From Oryzomonas sagensis (GTDB lineage: Bacteria; Desulfobacterota; Desulfuromonadia; Geobacterales; Pseudopelobacteraceae), in assembly GCF_008802355.1 (NCBI RefSeq), contig NZ_VZRA01000001.1:1234525-1298524 (forward strand): 64,000 nt of DNA. Reading direction: 5' to 3'. The notes under the pieces were generated by a model. That model saw only the letters and a list, made by a program, of their open reading frames with translations. It did no database searches and was not told the DNA's origin. A program made the translations under genes and the position numbers. Below, piece after piece: positions 1 to 9,615 of this stretch (positions are counted from its first letter, which is position 1; every line of letters starts with the position of its first letter).

Positions 1-8
1 GCACTGGA

Positions 9-524
9 ATGGGAGTAGACAATCCGCTTGGCGACAACATCATAACCACGTCCTTGGATGCGCTCGTCAACTGGTCGAGGAAGTCGTCCATCTGGCCCAT
101 GACCTTCGGCCTGGCATGCTGCGCCATCGAGATGATGGCCGCCGGCGCTTCCCATTACGACCTCGACCGTTTCGGCATCATCTTCCGTGCCTCCCCCCGG
201 CAGTCCGACTGTATCATCATCGCCGGTACGGTCACCAAGAAGATGCTGCCGGTCATCAAGACCGTCTATGAGCAGATGCCCGAGCCGAAATGGGTCATCG
301 CCATGGGCGCCTGCGCCTGTTCGGGCGGGATCTTCGATACCTACAGCGTTGTGCAGGGGATCGACGAGGCGCTGCCGGTGGATGTCTATATCCCCGGGTG
401 CCCGCCGCGCCCCGAGGCGCTCCTGTACGGCCTGATGAAACTACAGGATAAGATCATGCATGACAAGAACTCGTTTGGCTCCGCCATCGGTCTGGGCAAC
501 AGAATCGAGTCGGCTGCAGCGTAA
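9..524 (+). CDS. nuoB: NADH-quinone oxidoreductase subunit B
   Basis: This is the 171-residue peripheral-arm subunit of complex I that carries cluster N2, the last iron-sulfur centre before quinone. The four expected ligands are visible: the tandem pair C37-C38, C102 in GACACSGG and C131 in [10 protein letters not shown]. The ATG lies only 8 bases into the window, so its ribosome binding site cannot be judged, but the N-terminus [10 protein letters not shown] looks complete for this family. It is the first visible gene of a nuo operon that runs to nuoN. nuoA is presumably just outside the window. Confidence 0.97.
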   Translation: MGVDNPLGDNIITTSLDALVNWSRKSSIWPMTFGLACCAIEMMAAGASHYDLDRFGIIFRASPRQSDCIIIAGTVTKKMLPVIKTVYEQMPEPKWVIAMGACACSGGIFDTYSVVQGIDEALPVDVYIPGCPPRPEALLYGLMKLQDKIMHDKNSFGSAIGLGNRIESAAA

Positions 525-574
525 GTCACCGGGTACACTGAATATATCAAATCCCAGACAAAGGGTCGAATGCC

Positions 575-1063
575 ATGGCAGAGAACAATCGCGCAGTAGT
601 CAAGTTGAAAGAGAAATTCGCCTCTTCCATCGTCGAGGTCGTCGAGTTTCGCGGTGAAGTGACGGTGACGATCAAAAAGGAAGACCTTCTGGCCGTTCTT
701 GCCTTTCTGAAGCAGGCCCTCCAGTTCAATCTGCTCACCGACGTGACCGCGATCGACTATCTGGGCAAGAGGGAAGAACGCTTCATGATGGTCTACCTGC
801 TGTACTCCATCCCCAACAAGGACCGGTTGCGCATCAAGGCGGCCGTTTCCGAGGCGGAGTGCCATATCGAGAGCGCGACCCAGGTCTGGGCTGCCGCCAA
901 TTGGCTGGAGCGCGAGGTCTACGACCTGTTCGGCATCACGTTCGACAACCACCCCGACCTGCGGCGCATCCTGATGACGCCCGATTGGGAAGGTTATCCG
1001 TTGCGCAAGGACTACCCGCTTCAGGGGCCGGACCGGGAACCCTATAAGGGCCGCCTGTCGTAA
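575..1063 (+). CDS. nuoC: NADH-quinone oxidoreductase subunit C
   Basis: This 162-residue subunit belongs to the hydrophilic arm of complex I and packs against NuoD near the quinone site. It has the family signature EREVYDLFGITF followed by HPDLRRIL and GYPLRKDYPL in the C-terminal third. NuoC and NuoD are separate proteins here, unlike the NuoCD fusion of E. coli. The gene follows nuoB by 50 bases and precedes nuoD by 49. Confidence 0.96.
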   Translation: MAENNRAVVKLKEKFASSIVEVVEFRGEVTVTIKKEDLLAVLAFLKQALQFNLLTDVTAIDYLGKREERFMMVYLLYSIPNKDRLRIKAAVSEAECHIESATQVWAAANWLEREVYDLFGITFDNHPDLRRILMTPDWEGYPLRKDYPLQGPDREPYKGRLS

Positions 1064-1112
1064 GTTCCCGCACCAACGTACTTCGTATCTACGATCATAG
1101 AAGAGGCGATAT

Positions 1113-2285
1113 ATGGCTACTACGGAAAAGATGACGCTGAATATGGGGCCGCAGCACCCCAGCACCCACGGGGTTCTCAGGCTCGTTCTCGAACTGGACG
1201 GCGAAGTGATCACCAAGATCACCCCGGACATCGGCTACCTGCACCGCGGGGTGGAGAAGCTCTCCGAGCACCGCACCTACCACCAGGTCCTGCCGCTGAC
1301 CGACCGCCTCGACTACCTGGCCCCCATGCACAACAATCTGGGGTATATCCTGACGGTTGAGAAGTTGCTGGATATCCAGGTCCCGGAGCGGGCCCAGACC
1401 ATCCGCATCATCATGGCCGAACTGACGCGCCTCGAGTCCCATCTGGTGTGGCTTGCCACGCATGCCCTCGATATCGGCGCCATGACGGTCTTCCTCTATG
1501 CCTTCCGCGAGCGCGAGGTCATCATGGAGACCTATGAACTGATCTCCGGCGCCCGCATGACTTCCAACTTCTTCCGCGCCGGCGGCCTCTCGCAGGATGT
1601 GCCGCCCGAATTCGAGAAGAAGGTGCGTGATTTCATCGATGCCATGCCCGGCAATCTGGATCAGTACGAGGGGCTCCTGACCACCAACCCGATCTGGCTC
1701 AAGCGTACGATCGGCAACGGCGTCATCACGGCCGAGGACGCCATCGACATCGGCATTACCGGCCCGGCCCTGCGCGGTTCCGGCGTGGACTGGGACCTGC
1801 GTCGCGACAATCCCTATTCCGGGTACGAAAACTACCAGTTTCAGGTTCCGGTGGGGGAAAAGTGCGATACCTTCGACCGCTACAAGGTGCGCCTGGTGGA
1901 GATGCGGGAAGCATGCAAGATCGTCACCCAGGCCCTCGACCGGCTCAAGCCGGGCCCGGTGCTGGCCGATTGCCCCCAGGTCTGTTACCCCCCCAAGGAA
2001 AACGTCTACAACTCCATAGAAGGTCTGATCCACCACTTCAAGATCGCCTCCGAAGGGTATCCCGTACCGGAAGGCGAAGTCTACCAGGGGGTTGAAAACC
2101 CCAAGGGCGAGTTGGGGTTCTACATCGTCAGCGACGGCAGTTCCAAGCCCTACCGCATGAGGATTCGGCCGCCCTCATTCGTCAACCTCCAGGCCATCGA
2201 GAAGATGGCCAAGGGGGCCATGATTGCCGACCTGGTGGCTGTAATCGGAACGTTGGACGTCGTTCTTGGCGAAATAGACAGATAA
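1113..2285 (+). CDS. nuoD: NADH-quinone oxidoreductase subunit D (49-kDa-type)
   Basis: This 390-residue subunit of complex I forms much of the quinone-binding cavity together with NuoB. It starts with the typical NMGPQHPSTHGVLRL block, which holds the conserved quinone-site histidines. It continues with DIGYLHRGVEKL and ends in the family-typical VVLGEIDR. A purine-rich GAAGAGGCG sits upstream of the ATG. It is full length with no NuoC fusion. Confidence 0.97.
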   Translation: MATTEKMTLNMGPQHPSTHGVLRLVLELDGEVITKITPDIGYLHRGVEKLSEHRTYHQVLPLTDRLDYLAPMHNNLGYILTVEKLLDIQVPERAQTIRIIMAELTRLESHLVWLATHALDIGAMTVFLYAFREREVIMETYELISGARMTSNFFRAGGLSQDVPPEFEKKVRDFIDAMPGNLDQYEGLLTTNPIWLKRTIGNGVITAEDAIDIGITGPALRGSGVDWDLRRDNPYSGYENYQFQVPVGEKCDTFDRYKVRLVEMREACKIVTQALDRLKPGPVLADCPQVCYPPKENVYNSIEGLIHHFKIASEGYPVPEGEVYQGVENPKGELGFYIVSDGSSKPYRMRIRPPSFVNLQAIEKMAKGAMIADLVAVIGTLDVVLGEIDR

Positions 2286-2316
2286 CTCCCGTAACGATTC
2301 AAAGGAGACGGCGCGA

Positions 2317-2829
2317 ATGAGTGAAGCAGTTGCGCAACAGGCAAAAGAACAGGAACCGGAAGTAGACCTCTCCATAGCCGATAAGGTTATCGATAAATAC
2401 ATCGATCTGCCGGGCAACCTGATGCCGGTCCTTCAGGGGGTCCAGGACGAGTACGGGTATGTGCCCCGCAAGGTTGCCGACTATGTCGCCGAGCGGCTGA
2501 ACGTCTACCCCAGCCAGATCTACGGCGTCCTCACCTTTTACGCCCAGTTTCATCTGAAACCCCGCGGCAAGTTCATCATCCGGGTCTGCGTCGGGACCGC
2601 CTGCCACGTCTCGGGCGCTCCGCGCATCGTCGAAACCTTCTTCGACAAGCTGCACATCGGCCACGCCGAGACCACGCCGGACCTGCGCTACACCTTTGAA
2701 AAGGTCGCCTGCCTGGGCGCCTGCGGCATGGCGCCGTTGGCCATGGTCAACGATGACACCTTCGGCAAGATGACGGTCCAGAAGGTTGACGAGATAATTG
2801 CCGAATACAACCAGCGGCCGATGAAATAG
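2317..2829 (+). CDS. nuoE: NADH-quinone oxidoreductase subunit E (thioredoxin-like 2Fe-2S)
   Basis: This 170-residue 24-kDa-type subunit of the NADH dehydrogenase module carries the off-pathway N1a [2Fe-2S] cluster. The ligand pattern is C91, C96, C132 and C136 (CVGTACHVSGAP and CLGACGMAP), preceded by the helical domain with the YGYVP segment. An AAAGGAG ribosome binding site precedes the ATG. It sits 36 bases before nuoF, its structural partner. Confidence 0.96.
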   Translation: MSEAVAQQAKEQEPEVDLSIADKVIDKYIDLPGNLMPVLQGVQDEYGYVPRKVADYVAERLNVYPSQIYGVLTFYAQFHLKPRGKFIIRVCVGTACHVSGAPRIVETFFDKLHIGHAETTPDLRYTFEKVACLGACGMAPLAMVNDDTFGKMTVQKVDEIIAEYNQRPMK

Positions 2830-2865
2830 AACCGACTCAACCATTCCAGCAGGGGACAAAGCGTT

Positions 2866-4641
2866 ATGGGCGAAGCAATAAAAATTCTGATATGTCAAGG
2901 GACCGGCGGTATCTCGGCCGGTGCGAAAAAGGTTGAGGCGGAATTTCGCCGGGTGCTCCAGGAAAAGGGCGTTGACGCGGTGGTGGGCAAGCGTTGTGAG
3001 GTCATCCACACCGGTTGCCGCGGGCTGTGCGCCAATGACGTCCTGGTGGACATCATTACCGAAGAGCAGGGGCGGGTCACCTACGATTTCGTTCAGCCTG
3101 AAGAGGTCGAACAGCTCGTCAACGAGCATATCGTCGGCAAGACGGTCCTGGAAAAACGGAAGGCGAAACCGTACTACAACACGTTCGTCGACGCCCAGAT
3201 GCGGGTCGTCATGTCCGGCTGCGGCCAGATAAACCCCGAGTCGCTGGACGCATTTCTCGGGGAAGACGGATTCAAGGCCATAGAGAAATGCATCACGACC
3301 ATGAAGCCGGAAGAGGTCATCGAAGAGGTCAAGAAGTCCGGCCTGCGCGGTCGTGGGGGCGGCGGTTTCCCCACCGGCATGAAGTGGTCCTTCTGCAAGG
3401 CCTCCCCGGGCGAGCACAAATACCTGATCTGCAATGCCGACGAAGGCGACCCGGGCGCGTTCATGGACCGTTCGCTCCTGGAAGGCGACCCCTACTGCAT
3501 CATCGAAGGCATGATGATCGCCGCCTATGCCATCGGCTGCGACTTCGGCTATGTGTATGTCCGCGCCGAGTACCCCCTGGCGGTGCAGCGCCTCCAGCGC
3601 GCCATCGACGACTGCTACGAAAAGGGCTACCTGGGGCAGAACATCAAGGGGTGGGGCCTCAACTTCGACATGCGCATCAAGATGGGCGCCGGCGCCTTTG
3701 TGTGCGGTGAAGAAACCGCCCTGATGGCCTCCATCGAAGGGCAGCGCGGCATGAGCCGTCCCCGTCCGCCGTTTCCAGCCGTGCGCGGTCTGTGGGGCAA
3801 GCCGACCAACATCAACAACGTGGAAACCTTCGCCAACGTCCGGCATATCATCAACAAGGGCGCTGCCTGGTACGCCTCGCTGGGCACCGAGACCACCAAG
3901 GGGACCAAGATCTTCGCCGTTACCGGCAAGGTCAAGCACACCGGCCTGGTAGAGGTCCCGGCCGGTATGACCGTCCGTTCGGTTCTCTACGACGTGTGCG
4001 GCGGCATCCTCAATAATCGCAAGTTCAAGGCCGTCCAGGCCGGCGGCCCCTCGGGCGGCTGTATTCCCGGCGAGATCCTGGACACCCCGGTCGACTACGA
4101 CTCCCTGATCAAGGCCGGCGCCATGATGGGTTCCGGCGGTCTGGTCGTCATGGACGAGACCACCTGCATGGTGGACGTCGCCCGCTTCTTCCTCTCCTTC
4201 ACCAGGATGGAATCCTGCGGCAAATGCGTCCCCTGCCGCATCGGCCTGAAGGTCATGCTGGACATCCTGGAACGCATCACCGAGGGACGCGGCGAACCGT
4301 CGGACCTGGATACCCTGCTGGATCTGGGGACAGCCATCAAGAAGGCCTCCCTGTGCGGCCTCGGCCAGACGGCTCCCAACCCGATCCTCTCCACCATCAA
4401 CTATTTCCGCCACGAGTACGAGGCCCACATCAACGACAAGCGGTGCCCCTCCAACTGCTGCAAGGAGTTGCTCCTCTGGCAGGTCGTGGAAGACAAGTGC
4501 GTCAAGTGCGGGGCCTGCAAGAAGGCCTGCCCGGTGGATGCCATTGTCTGGGAAAAGGGCCAGGTCGCCTTCCTGGACCAGGAAAAATGCACCAAGTGCA
4601 AGTCCTGTTATGACGCCTGCCGCTTCATGGCGATCGAATAG
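2866..4641 (+). CDS. nuoF: NADH-quinone oxidoreductase subunit F with extra ferredoxin domains
   Basis: This 591-residue subunit should bind FMN and NADH and carry cluster N3. The core shows the glycine-rich GRGGGGFPTG, CNADEGDPGAF and the N3 ligands C451, C454, C457 and C497. It is much longer than E. coli NuoF (about 445 residues). There is an N-terminal thioredoxin-like [2Fe-2S] domain (residues 1-100, cysteines 10, 44, 51 and 55) and a C-terminal 2[4Fe-4S] ferredoxin domain (from C545). This layout is known from hydrogenase diaphorase subunits such as HndC and HydB, and from Geobacter complex I. The extra clusters could allow contact with another electron carrier, which is an inference. 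Confidence 0.95.
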   Translation: MGEAIKILICQGTGGISAGAKKVEAEFRRVLQEKGVDAVVGKRCEVIHTGCRGLCANDVLVDIITEEQGRVTYDFVQPEEVEQLVNEHIVGKTVLEKRKAKPYYNTFVDAQMRVVMSGCGQINPESLDAFLGEDGFKAIEKCITTMKPEEVIEEVKKSGLRGRGGGGFPTGMKWSFCKASPGEHKYLICNADEGDPGAFMDRSLLEGDPYCIIEGMMIAAYAIGCDFGYVYVRAEYPLAVQRLQRAIDDCYEKGYLGQNIKGWGLNFDMRIKMGAGAFVCGEETALMASIEGQRGMSRPRPPFPAVRGLWGKPTNINNVETFANVRHIINKGAAWYASLGTETTKGTKIFAVTGKVKHTGLVEVPAGMTVRSVLYDVCGGILNNRKFKAVQAGGPSGGCIPGEILDTPVDYDSLIKAGAMMGSGGLVVMDETTCMVDVARFFLSFTRMESCGKCVPCRIGLKVMLDILERITEGRGEPSDLDTLLDLGTAIKKASLCGLGQTAPNPILSTINYFRHEYEAHINDKRCPSNCCKELLLWQVVEDKCVKCGACKKACPVDAIVWEKGQVAFLDQEKCTKCKSCYDACRFMAIE

Positions 4642-4683
4642 AACCGGTTTCTTACAGAGTCAAACTCACTGATAGAGGTTGAG

Positions 4684-7152
4684 ATGGTAAATCTGACGAT
4701 AGATGACAAGCAGGTTACGGCTCCCAAGAACTCCACCATTTACGATGCCGCCAGGATCAACGGGATCAAGATCCCGATCCTGTGCCACGACAAGAAGCTG
4801 AAACCTTTCGGCGCCTGTCGCATGTGCCTGGTGGAAGTGGAACAGATGAGGGGACGGCAGGTCCCGGCCTGCACCACGCCGATCACCGAGGGCATGATCA
4901 TCCGCACCTCGACCCCGGACATCATCAAGGCCCGCAAGATGGTGCTGGAGCTCCTGCTGCTCAACCACCCCATCGACTGCCCGGTGTGCGACAAGGGCGG
5001 GGACTGCGATCTGCAGAACCTGACCTACGAATACAAGGTGAACGCCAACCGCTTCAGCGACGAGAAGTTCCACCACGCGATCGACTACAGCAACCCGCTG
5101 ATCGAGCGTGACATGAACCGCTGCGTGCTGTGCGGAAAGTGCGCCCGCATCTGCGACGAGATCGTCTCCTTCGGCGCCCTGACCTTTATCAGCCGCGGCA
5201 TCGAAACCAAGATCGGCTGCGAGTTCGAAGGCTCGCTCAACTGCGAGTTCTGCGGTTCCTGCGTCTCCGTCTGCCCGGTCGGCTCCCTCCTGGCCCGCCC
5301 CTTCAAGTTCAAGGCGCGCTTCTGGGCCCTCACCAATCAAAAGTCCGTGTGCGGGTACTGCGGCACCGGCTGCAACCTGACCCTGGGGGTCAAGGACAAC
5401 AAGGTCCTGACCACGGTCTACGACGAGAACCAGGGGTTCCATAACGGCCAGCTCTGTTGCCGCGGCCGCTTCGGCTACCAGTTCATCAACTCGGACAAGC
5501 GCCTGACCACCCCGCTGGTGCGCAAGAACGGCACCCTGACCGAGGCGAGTTGGGACGAGGCCCTGGAACTGGTCGCCGCCCGTCTGAAGGGCGCCGGTTC
5601 ATCGGCTGCCGCCCTGGCCACGCCGCGCCTGACCAACGAAGAGCTGGTGCTGTTCAAGCGGCTGATGGAGACCGCCGGTTCGGCCAATTACGACCATTCG
5701 GCCGGTTACGCCCATGCCGCCCTGACCGAGGGCTTCGCCAAAAGCTTCGGGGCCGCGGCCTCACCGGCGACCATCCTGGATATCCAGAAGAGCGACCTGC
5801 TCCTGGTCATCAAGACCGACAGCTACGAGACCCACCCGGTGATCGGCTTCGAGATCAACATGGCGGTCAAGAACAAGGGCGTCAAGCTGAACATCCTCTC
5901 CGACAAGCGGGGCAAGCTCTCCAAGCTGCCCGACGCCCAGACCCTCGTACATACCCCCGGCAGCGAGGTCGCCGTCATCAACGCCCTGGCCAAGACGATC
6001 CTGGACGACAAGCTGGCCGCCGGCACGGCCGCTGCGATCCCCGGTTACGCCGACTTGGAAAAGGCCCTGGCCGGTTTCACCCCCGAGGCGGTCGCCGGAC
6101 AGAGCGGTCTGAGCTCAGACGCCATCAAACGACTCGCCCGTGATTACGCCGCGGCCGAAAAGGCGCTGATCCTGTTCCCCATCGGCAACGCCTATCCGGG
6201 GCACAACGCCGACCTGGCCAGCGCCGTGGCCAACCTGGCCCTCCTGACCGGCAAGCTCGGTACGGAGGGAAGCGGCGTCCTCTGCATGGCCGAGAAGAAC
6301 AACAGCCAGGGCGCCGTGGACATGGGCTTCTATGCCACCCGCGGCCTGAATGCGGGTCAGATCATGGACGGCTGCGCCAGCGGCGCCGTCAAGACCCTGT
6401 TCGTCGCCGGCGAGAACCCGGTGGTTTCCTACCCGAACCGGGCCGCCATCTCGGCCGCCCTGGACAAGGTCGAGTTCCTGGTGGTTTCCGACCTGTTCAT
6501 GACCGAGACCGCGGCCATGGCCGATGTGGTGCTGCCGGCCTGTTCCTTTGCCGAAAAGGAAGGGACCTTCACCAGCGTCGACCGCCGTGTCCAGCACATC
6601 AAGCCGGCCATCGGGAAGATCGGCCAGAGCCGCACCGATTTCGAGATCTTTGGGCAGCTGATCGCCAAGCTGGGCGGACAGGCCCCCGCCACGCCGGCGA
6701 CGGTATTCGGCGAGATTGCGGCCTCCACCCCGGGATACGCCGGCATGTCCTACGCTTCCCTGGGTGAGACGGGCGCCTTTGCGCAGGTTGCCGTCACGGC
6801 TGCCTTCGTGGTGCCCAGGACGGTCGCTGTGGAACCGGCGGCGGGCAAATTGGCCCTGGTTACCGGCAGCGCCCTGTACCACAACGGCACCCAGTCCCAG
6901 TTCGGCGAAGGCCCCATGTATGTCTGCCCGGAAGGGTACGTGGAACTCTCCCGCACTGATGCCGCCAGGCTGAAGATCCAGGAAAACGACCTGCTGAACG
7001 TGGCCTCCGCGATCGGCTCGACCAAGCTGAAGGCCAGGATCACCCCGCGCATGCCCGAGGGGGTGCTGTTCAGCCCGTACCACTTCGGCGCGGCAGGCGT
7101 CAACCAGGTCTGGGGCGGCGCTCCGGTCACCTGGGTGACCGTGACCAAGTAG
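4684..7152 (+). CDS. nuoG: NADH-quinone oxidoreductase subunit G (molybdopterin-oxidoreductase-like)
   Basis: This 822-residue subunit carries the electron wire of the NADH module. The domains in order are a plant-type [2Fe-2S] domain (C34, C45, C48, C63), a His-Cys [4Fe-4S] site (H95, C99, C102, C108), a 2[4Fe-4S] segment (C147 to C157 and C187 to C197) and a formate-dehydrogenase-like domain. The last opens with its own cluster motif (C223, C226, C230; N7-type) and fills the remainder. It follows nuoF by 42 bases. Whether the C-terminal domain binds a molybdenum cofactor cannot be read from the sequence; in complex I it usually does not. Confidence 0.95.
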   Translation: MVNLTIDDKQVTAPKNSTIYDAARINGIKIPILCHDKKLKPFGACRMCLVEVEQMRGRQVPACTTPITEGMIIRTSTPDIIKARKMVLELLLLNHPIDCPVCDKGGDCDLQNLTYEYKVNANRFSDEKFHHAIDYSNPLIERDMNRCVLCGKCARICDEIVSFGALTFISRGIETKIGCEFEGSLNCEFCGSCVSVCPVGSLLARPFKFKARFWALTNQKSVCGYCGTGCNLTLGVKDNKVLTTVYDENQGFHNGQLCCRGRFGYQFINSDKRLTTPLVRKNGTLTEASWDEALELVAARLKGAGSSAAALATPRLTNEELVLFKRLMETAGSANYDHSAGYAHAALTEGFAKSFGAAASPATILDIQKSDLLLVIKTDSYETHPVIGFEINMAVKNKGVKLNILSDKRGKLSKLPDAQTLVHTPGSEVAVINALAKTILDDKLAAGTAAAIPGYADLEKALAGFTPEAVAGQSGLSSDAIKRLARDYAAAEKALILFPIGNAYPGHNADLASAVANLALLTGKLGTEGSGVLCMAEKNNSQGAVDMGFYATRGLNAGQIMDGCASGAVKTLFVAGENPVVSYPNRAAISAALDKVEFLVVSDLFMTETAAMADVVLPACSFAEKEGTFTSVDRRVQHIKPAIGKIGQSRTDFEIFGQLIAKLGGQAPATPATVFGEIAASTPGYAGMSYASLGETGAFAQVAVTAAFVVPRTVAVEPAAGKLALVTGSALYHNGTQSQFGEGPMYVCPEGYVELSRTDAARLKIQENDLLNVASAIGSTKLKARITPRMPEGVLFSPYHFGAAGVNQVWGGAPVTWVTVTK

Positions 7153-7205
7153 CCTGACACCAACGTTCTCGGACTTATTTCATACTCGCAAGAAAAGAGG
7201 GACAG

Positions 7206-8273
7206 ATGGGAATCGAGATTTTAGGACTGCCGATGATGTACTACGTCGCCATGGTCGCCAAGGTCCTTGTGGCATTTGTCTTCGTGCTCCTGACCGTGGC
7301 CTACGCCACCTACGCCGAGCGCAAGATCATCGGCCACATGCAGGTACGCTTGGGACCGATGCGCACCGGCTGGCACGGCCTGCTGCAACCGATCGCCGAC
7401 GGGGTCAAGCTCTTCTTCAAGGAAGAGATCATCCCCTCCGAGGCGAGCACGTTCGCGTATCTTCTTGCGCCGCTGGTCGCCCTCATCCCGGCCTTCATCA
7501 CCTTCGCGGTCATCCCCTTCGGCGGCGTCATCGAGGTGTCGGGCTACAAGATCCCGCTGCAGATCGCCGGCTACTTCGACACGGCCGCCGGCCGGGTCTT
7601 CGACATCAACGTCGGCGTCCTGTACATCCTGGCCATGTCCTCCCTGGGGGTGTACGGCATCGTCCTGGCCGGCTGGGCGTCCAACAGCAAGTACTCCCTG
7701 ATGGGCGGCCTGCGCGCCTCGGCCCAGATGATCTCCTACGAACTTTCGGCCGGCCTGGCCATCGTGTCGGTGTTCATGCTCTCCGGCACCCTGTCTCTCA
7801 ACGAGATCGTCGCCCAGCAGTCCGCCTCCAACGGGTTCAACTGGTTTGCCTTCAAGCAGCCGTTGGCGGCGATCATGTTCTTCATCTGCTCCCTGGCCGA
7901 GATCAATCGCACCCCCTTCGACCTCCCCGAGGCCGAGACCGAGCTGGTGTCCGGCTTCTGCACCGAGTACTCCAGCATGAAATACGCCATGTTCTTCATG
8001 GCTGAATACGCCAACATGGTGACGGTCTGCGCCCTGACCACCACCCTTTTCCTGGGCGGCTGGAACGGCCCGATGGCCGTTGCCGTACCCCTGCTCGGGC
8101 CGGTCTATTTCGTGGCCAAGGTCTATATCCTGATGTTCGTCTGCATGTGGATTCGCGCCACGCTGCCCCGCTACCGCTACGACCAGCTCATGCACCTGGG
8201 GTGGAAGGTCCTGTTGCCGCTCTCCCTGCTGAACATCGTGGCCACCGGCATCATCGGCTACTTCACAAACTAA
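7206..8273 (+). CDS. nuoH: NADH-quinone oxidoreductase subunit H
   Basis: This 355-residue membrane subunit joins the peripheral arm to the proton-pumping arm and lines the quinone entry channel. It shows the cytoplasmic-loop signatures YAERKIIGHMQVRLGP and INRTPFDLPEAETELVSGF, with about eight hydrophobic helices. Its ATG follows an AAAAGAGGGACAG ribosome binding site. Length is normal for the family. Confidence 0.97.
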   Translation: MGIEILGLPMMYYVAMVAKVLVAFVFVLLTVAYATYAERKIIGHMQVRLGPMRTGWHGLLQPIADGVKLFFKEEIIPSEASTFAYLLAPLVALIPAFITFAVIPFGGVIEVSGYKIPLQIAGYFDTAAGRVFDINVGVLYILAMSSLGVYGIVLAGWASNSKYSLMGGLRASAQMISYELSAGLAIVSVFMLSGTLSLNEIVAQQSASNGFNWFAFKQPLAAIMFFICSLAEINRTPFDLPEAETELVSGFCTEYSSMKYAMFFMAEYANMVTVCALTTTLFLGGWNGPMAVAVPLLGPVYFVAKVYILMFVCMWIRATLPRYRYDQLMHLGWKVLLPLSLLNIVATGIIGYFTN

Positions 8274-8316
8274 GAAGCATACGACACCACGTAATTCCAA
8301 GAACAAGGATGGAATC

Positions 8317-8721
8317 ATGAATCCGATTACGCCGATCATAAATGGTCTGAGGATCACCCTGGAACACCTCTTCAAGAAGCCGGTCACCCTGCAGTACCCG
8401 GCCGAGCGCCCCAAGGTCGCCCAGCGTTTCAGGGGGCTGCACGCCCTTAATGTCTCCCACGACAAGGCAAAGTGCGTGGCCTGCTACCTCTGTCCCACGG
8501 TCTGCCCGGCCAAGTGCATCACGGTCGAGGCGGGCGAGGACGCCAACCACGACAAGTATGCCGCCAGGTATGAGATCGACCTGTTGCGGTGCATCTTCTG
8601 CGGCTACTGCGTGGAGGCCTGTCCGGTGGACGCCGTCAAGATGACCGGCGAGTTCGAACTGGCCAACTACCATCGCTCGGACTTTGTCTATGACAAGGAA
8701 CGCCTCTTAGAAAAGAAATAA
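8317..8721 (+). CDS. nuoI: NADH-quinone oxidoreductase subunit I (2[4Fe-4S])
   Basis: This 134-residue subunit carries clusters N6a and N6b, which pass electrons to N2 in NuoB. The two motifs are C53, C56, C59, C63 and C92, C95, C98, C102. It is shorter than E. coli NuoI (180 residues) but keeps the N-terminal amphipathic segment and both clusters. The next gene, nuoJ, starts 11 bases after the stop. Confidence 0.96.
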   Translation: MNPITPIINGLRITLEHLFKKPVTLQYPAERPKVAQRFRGLHALNVSHDKAKCVACYLCPTVCPAKCITVEAGEDANHDKYAARYEIDLLRCIFCGYCVEACPVDAVKMTGEFELANYHRSDFVYDKERLLEKK

Positions 8722-8732
8722 AGGAGCAGTGC

Positions 8733-9236
8733 ATGGAAACCCTTTTCTTCCTCATCATCACGCTGGTGGCCATCGTGTCGGCGCTTCTGGTGGTCACCTG
8801 CAAGAACCCGATCAACAGCGCCCTGGCGCTGGTCATGACCTTCTTCTGCCTGGCAACCTACTACGTCATGCTGGATGCTCCCTTCATGGCCGCCGTGCAG
8901 GTCATGGTGTATGCCGGCGCCATCATGGTCCTGATCGTGTTCACCATCATGCTGCTCAACATCAGGGTTGACGCAACCAAGAGGCACTCCCACAAGATCG
9001 TGCTGGGGTCCATCATCGGCTTCTTTACCCTGATCAACACCGCCTTCATCATCATGAGGAGCCGCGTCGCCATGCCCAACGGGCCGCTGACCGGCGAGAT
9101 GATCCGGCAGCAGGGACACACCGAGCTGATCGGCCGCGAGATGTTCACCACGTTCCTGCTCCCCTTCGAGATCACCTCGATCCTGCTCCTGGTGGCCATC
9201 ATCGGCGCGGTCATCCTGGCAAAGAAAAAACTCTAA
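8733..9236 (+). CDS. nuoJ: NADH-quinone oxidoreductase subunit J
   Basis: This 167-residue hydrophobic subunit of the complex I membrane arm has five predicted membrane helices. It shows the family block VMVYAGAIMVLIVFTIMLLN in the third helix, the region of the pi-bulge involved in coupling. It overlaps no neighbour and has an AAAGGAG ribosome binding site. Confidence 0.95.
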   Translation: METLFFLIITLVAIVSALLVVTCKNPINSALALVMTFFCLATYYVMLDAPFMAAVQVMVYAGAIMVLIVFTIMLLNIRVDATKRHSHKIVLGSIIGFFTLINTAFIIMRSRVAMPNGPLTGEMIRQQGHTELIGREMFTTFLLPFEITSILLLVAIIGAVILAKKKL

Positions 9237-9251
9237 CAGAGGGCATATACA

Positions 9252-9554
9252 ATGGAAAACCTGAACAGTTATCTCATCGTGAGCGCCATCCTCTTCTCCA
9301 TCGGGACCATCGGCGTGCTGACCCGCAAGAATGCCATCGTCATCTTCATGTGCGTCGAACTGATGCTCAATGCGGTCAACCTGACCTTCGTGGCGCTCTC
9401 CCGTCACCTGGGCAACCTGGACGGCCAGATCTTCGTGTTCTTCGTCATGACCGTCGCCGCCGCCGAGGCTGCCGTCGGCCTGGCCCTGATGATCGCCTTC
9501 TACAACAACAAGGAATCCATCGACGTGGAAGACATCAACATCATGAAGTGGTAG
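9252..9554 (+). CDS. nuoK: NADH-quinone oxidoreductase subunit K
   Basis: This 100-residue, three-helix subunit is related to MrpC. The two conserved membrane glutamates are present, in [12 protein letters not shown] and in [12 protein letters not shown]. They belong to the proton path at the start of the membrane arm. It lies 15 bases after nuoJ. Confidence 0.96.
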   Translation: MENLNSYLIVSAILFSIGTIGVLTRKNAIVIFMCVELMLNAVNLTFVALSRHLGNLDGQIFVFFVMTVAAAEAAVGLALMIAFYNNKESIDVEDINIMKW

Positions 9555-9615
9555 CAGGCCCTCGCATCAACCGGAACGTAGACAACGCTTAACGATTGCA
9601 TAAAAGGAGTCTTAC

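Noticed and set aside
2299-4428. A 709-codon open frame on the - strand opposite nuoE-nuoF
   Set aside because: It is antisense to two well-supported genes, has no recognisable domain and reflects GC-rich codon bias.
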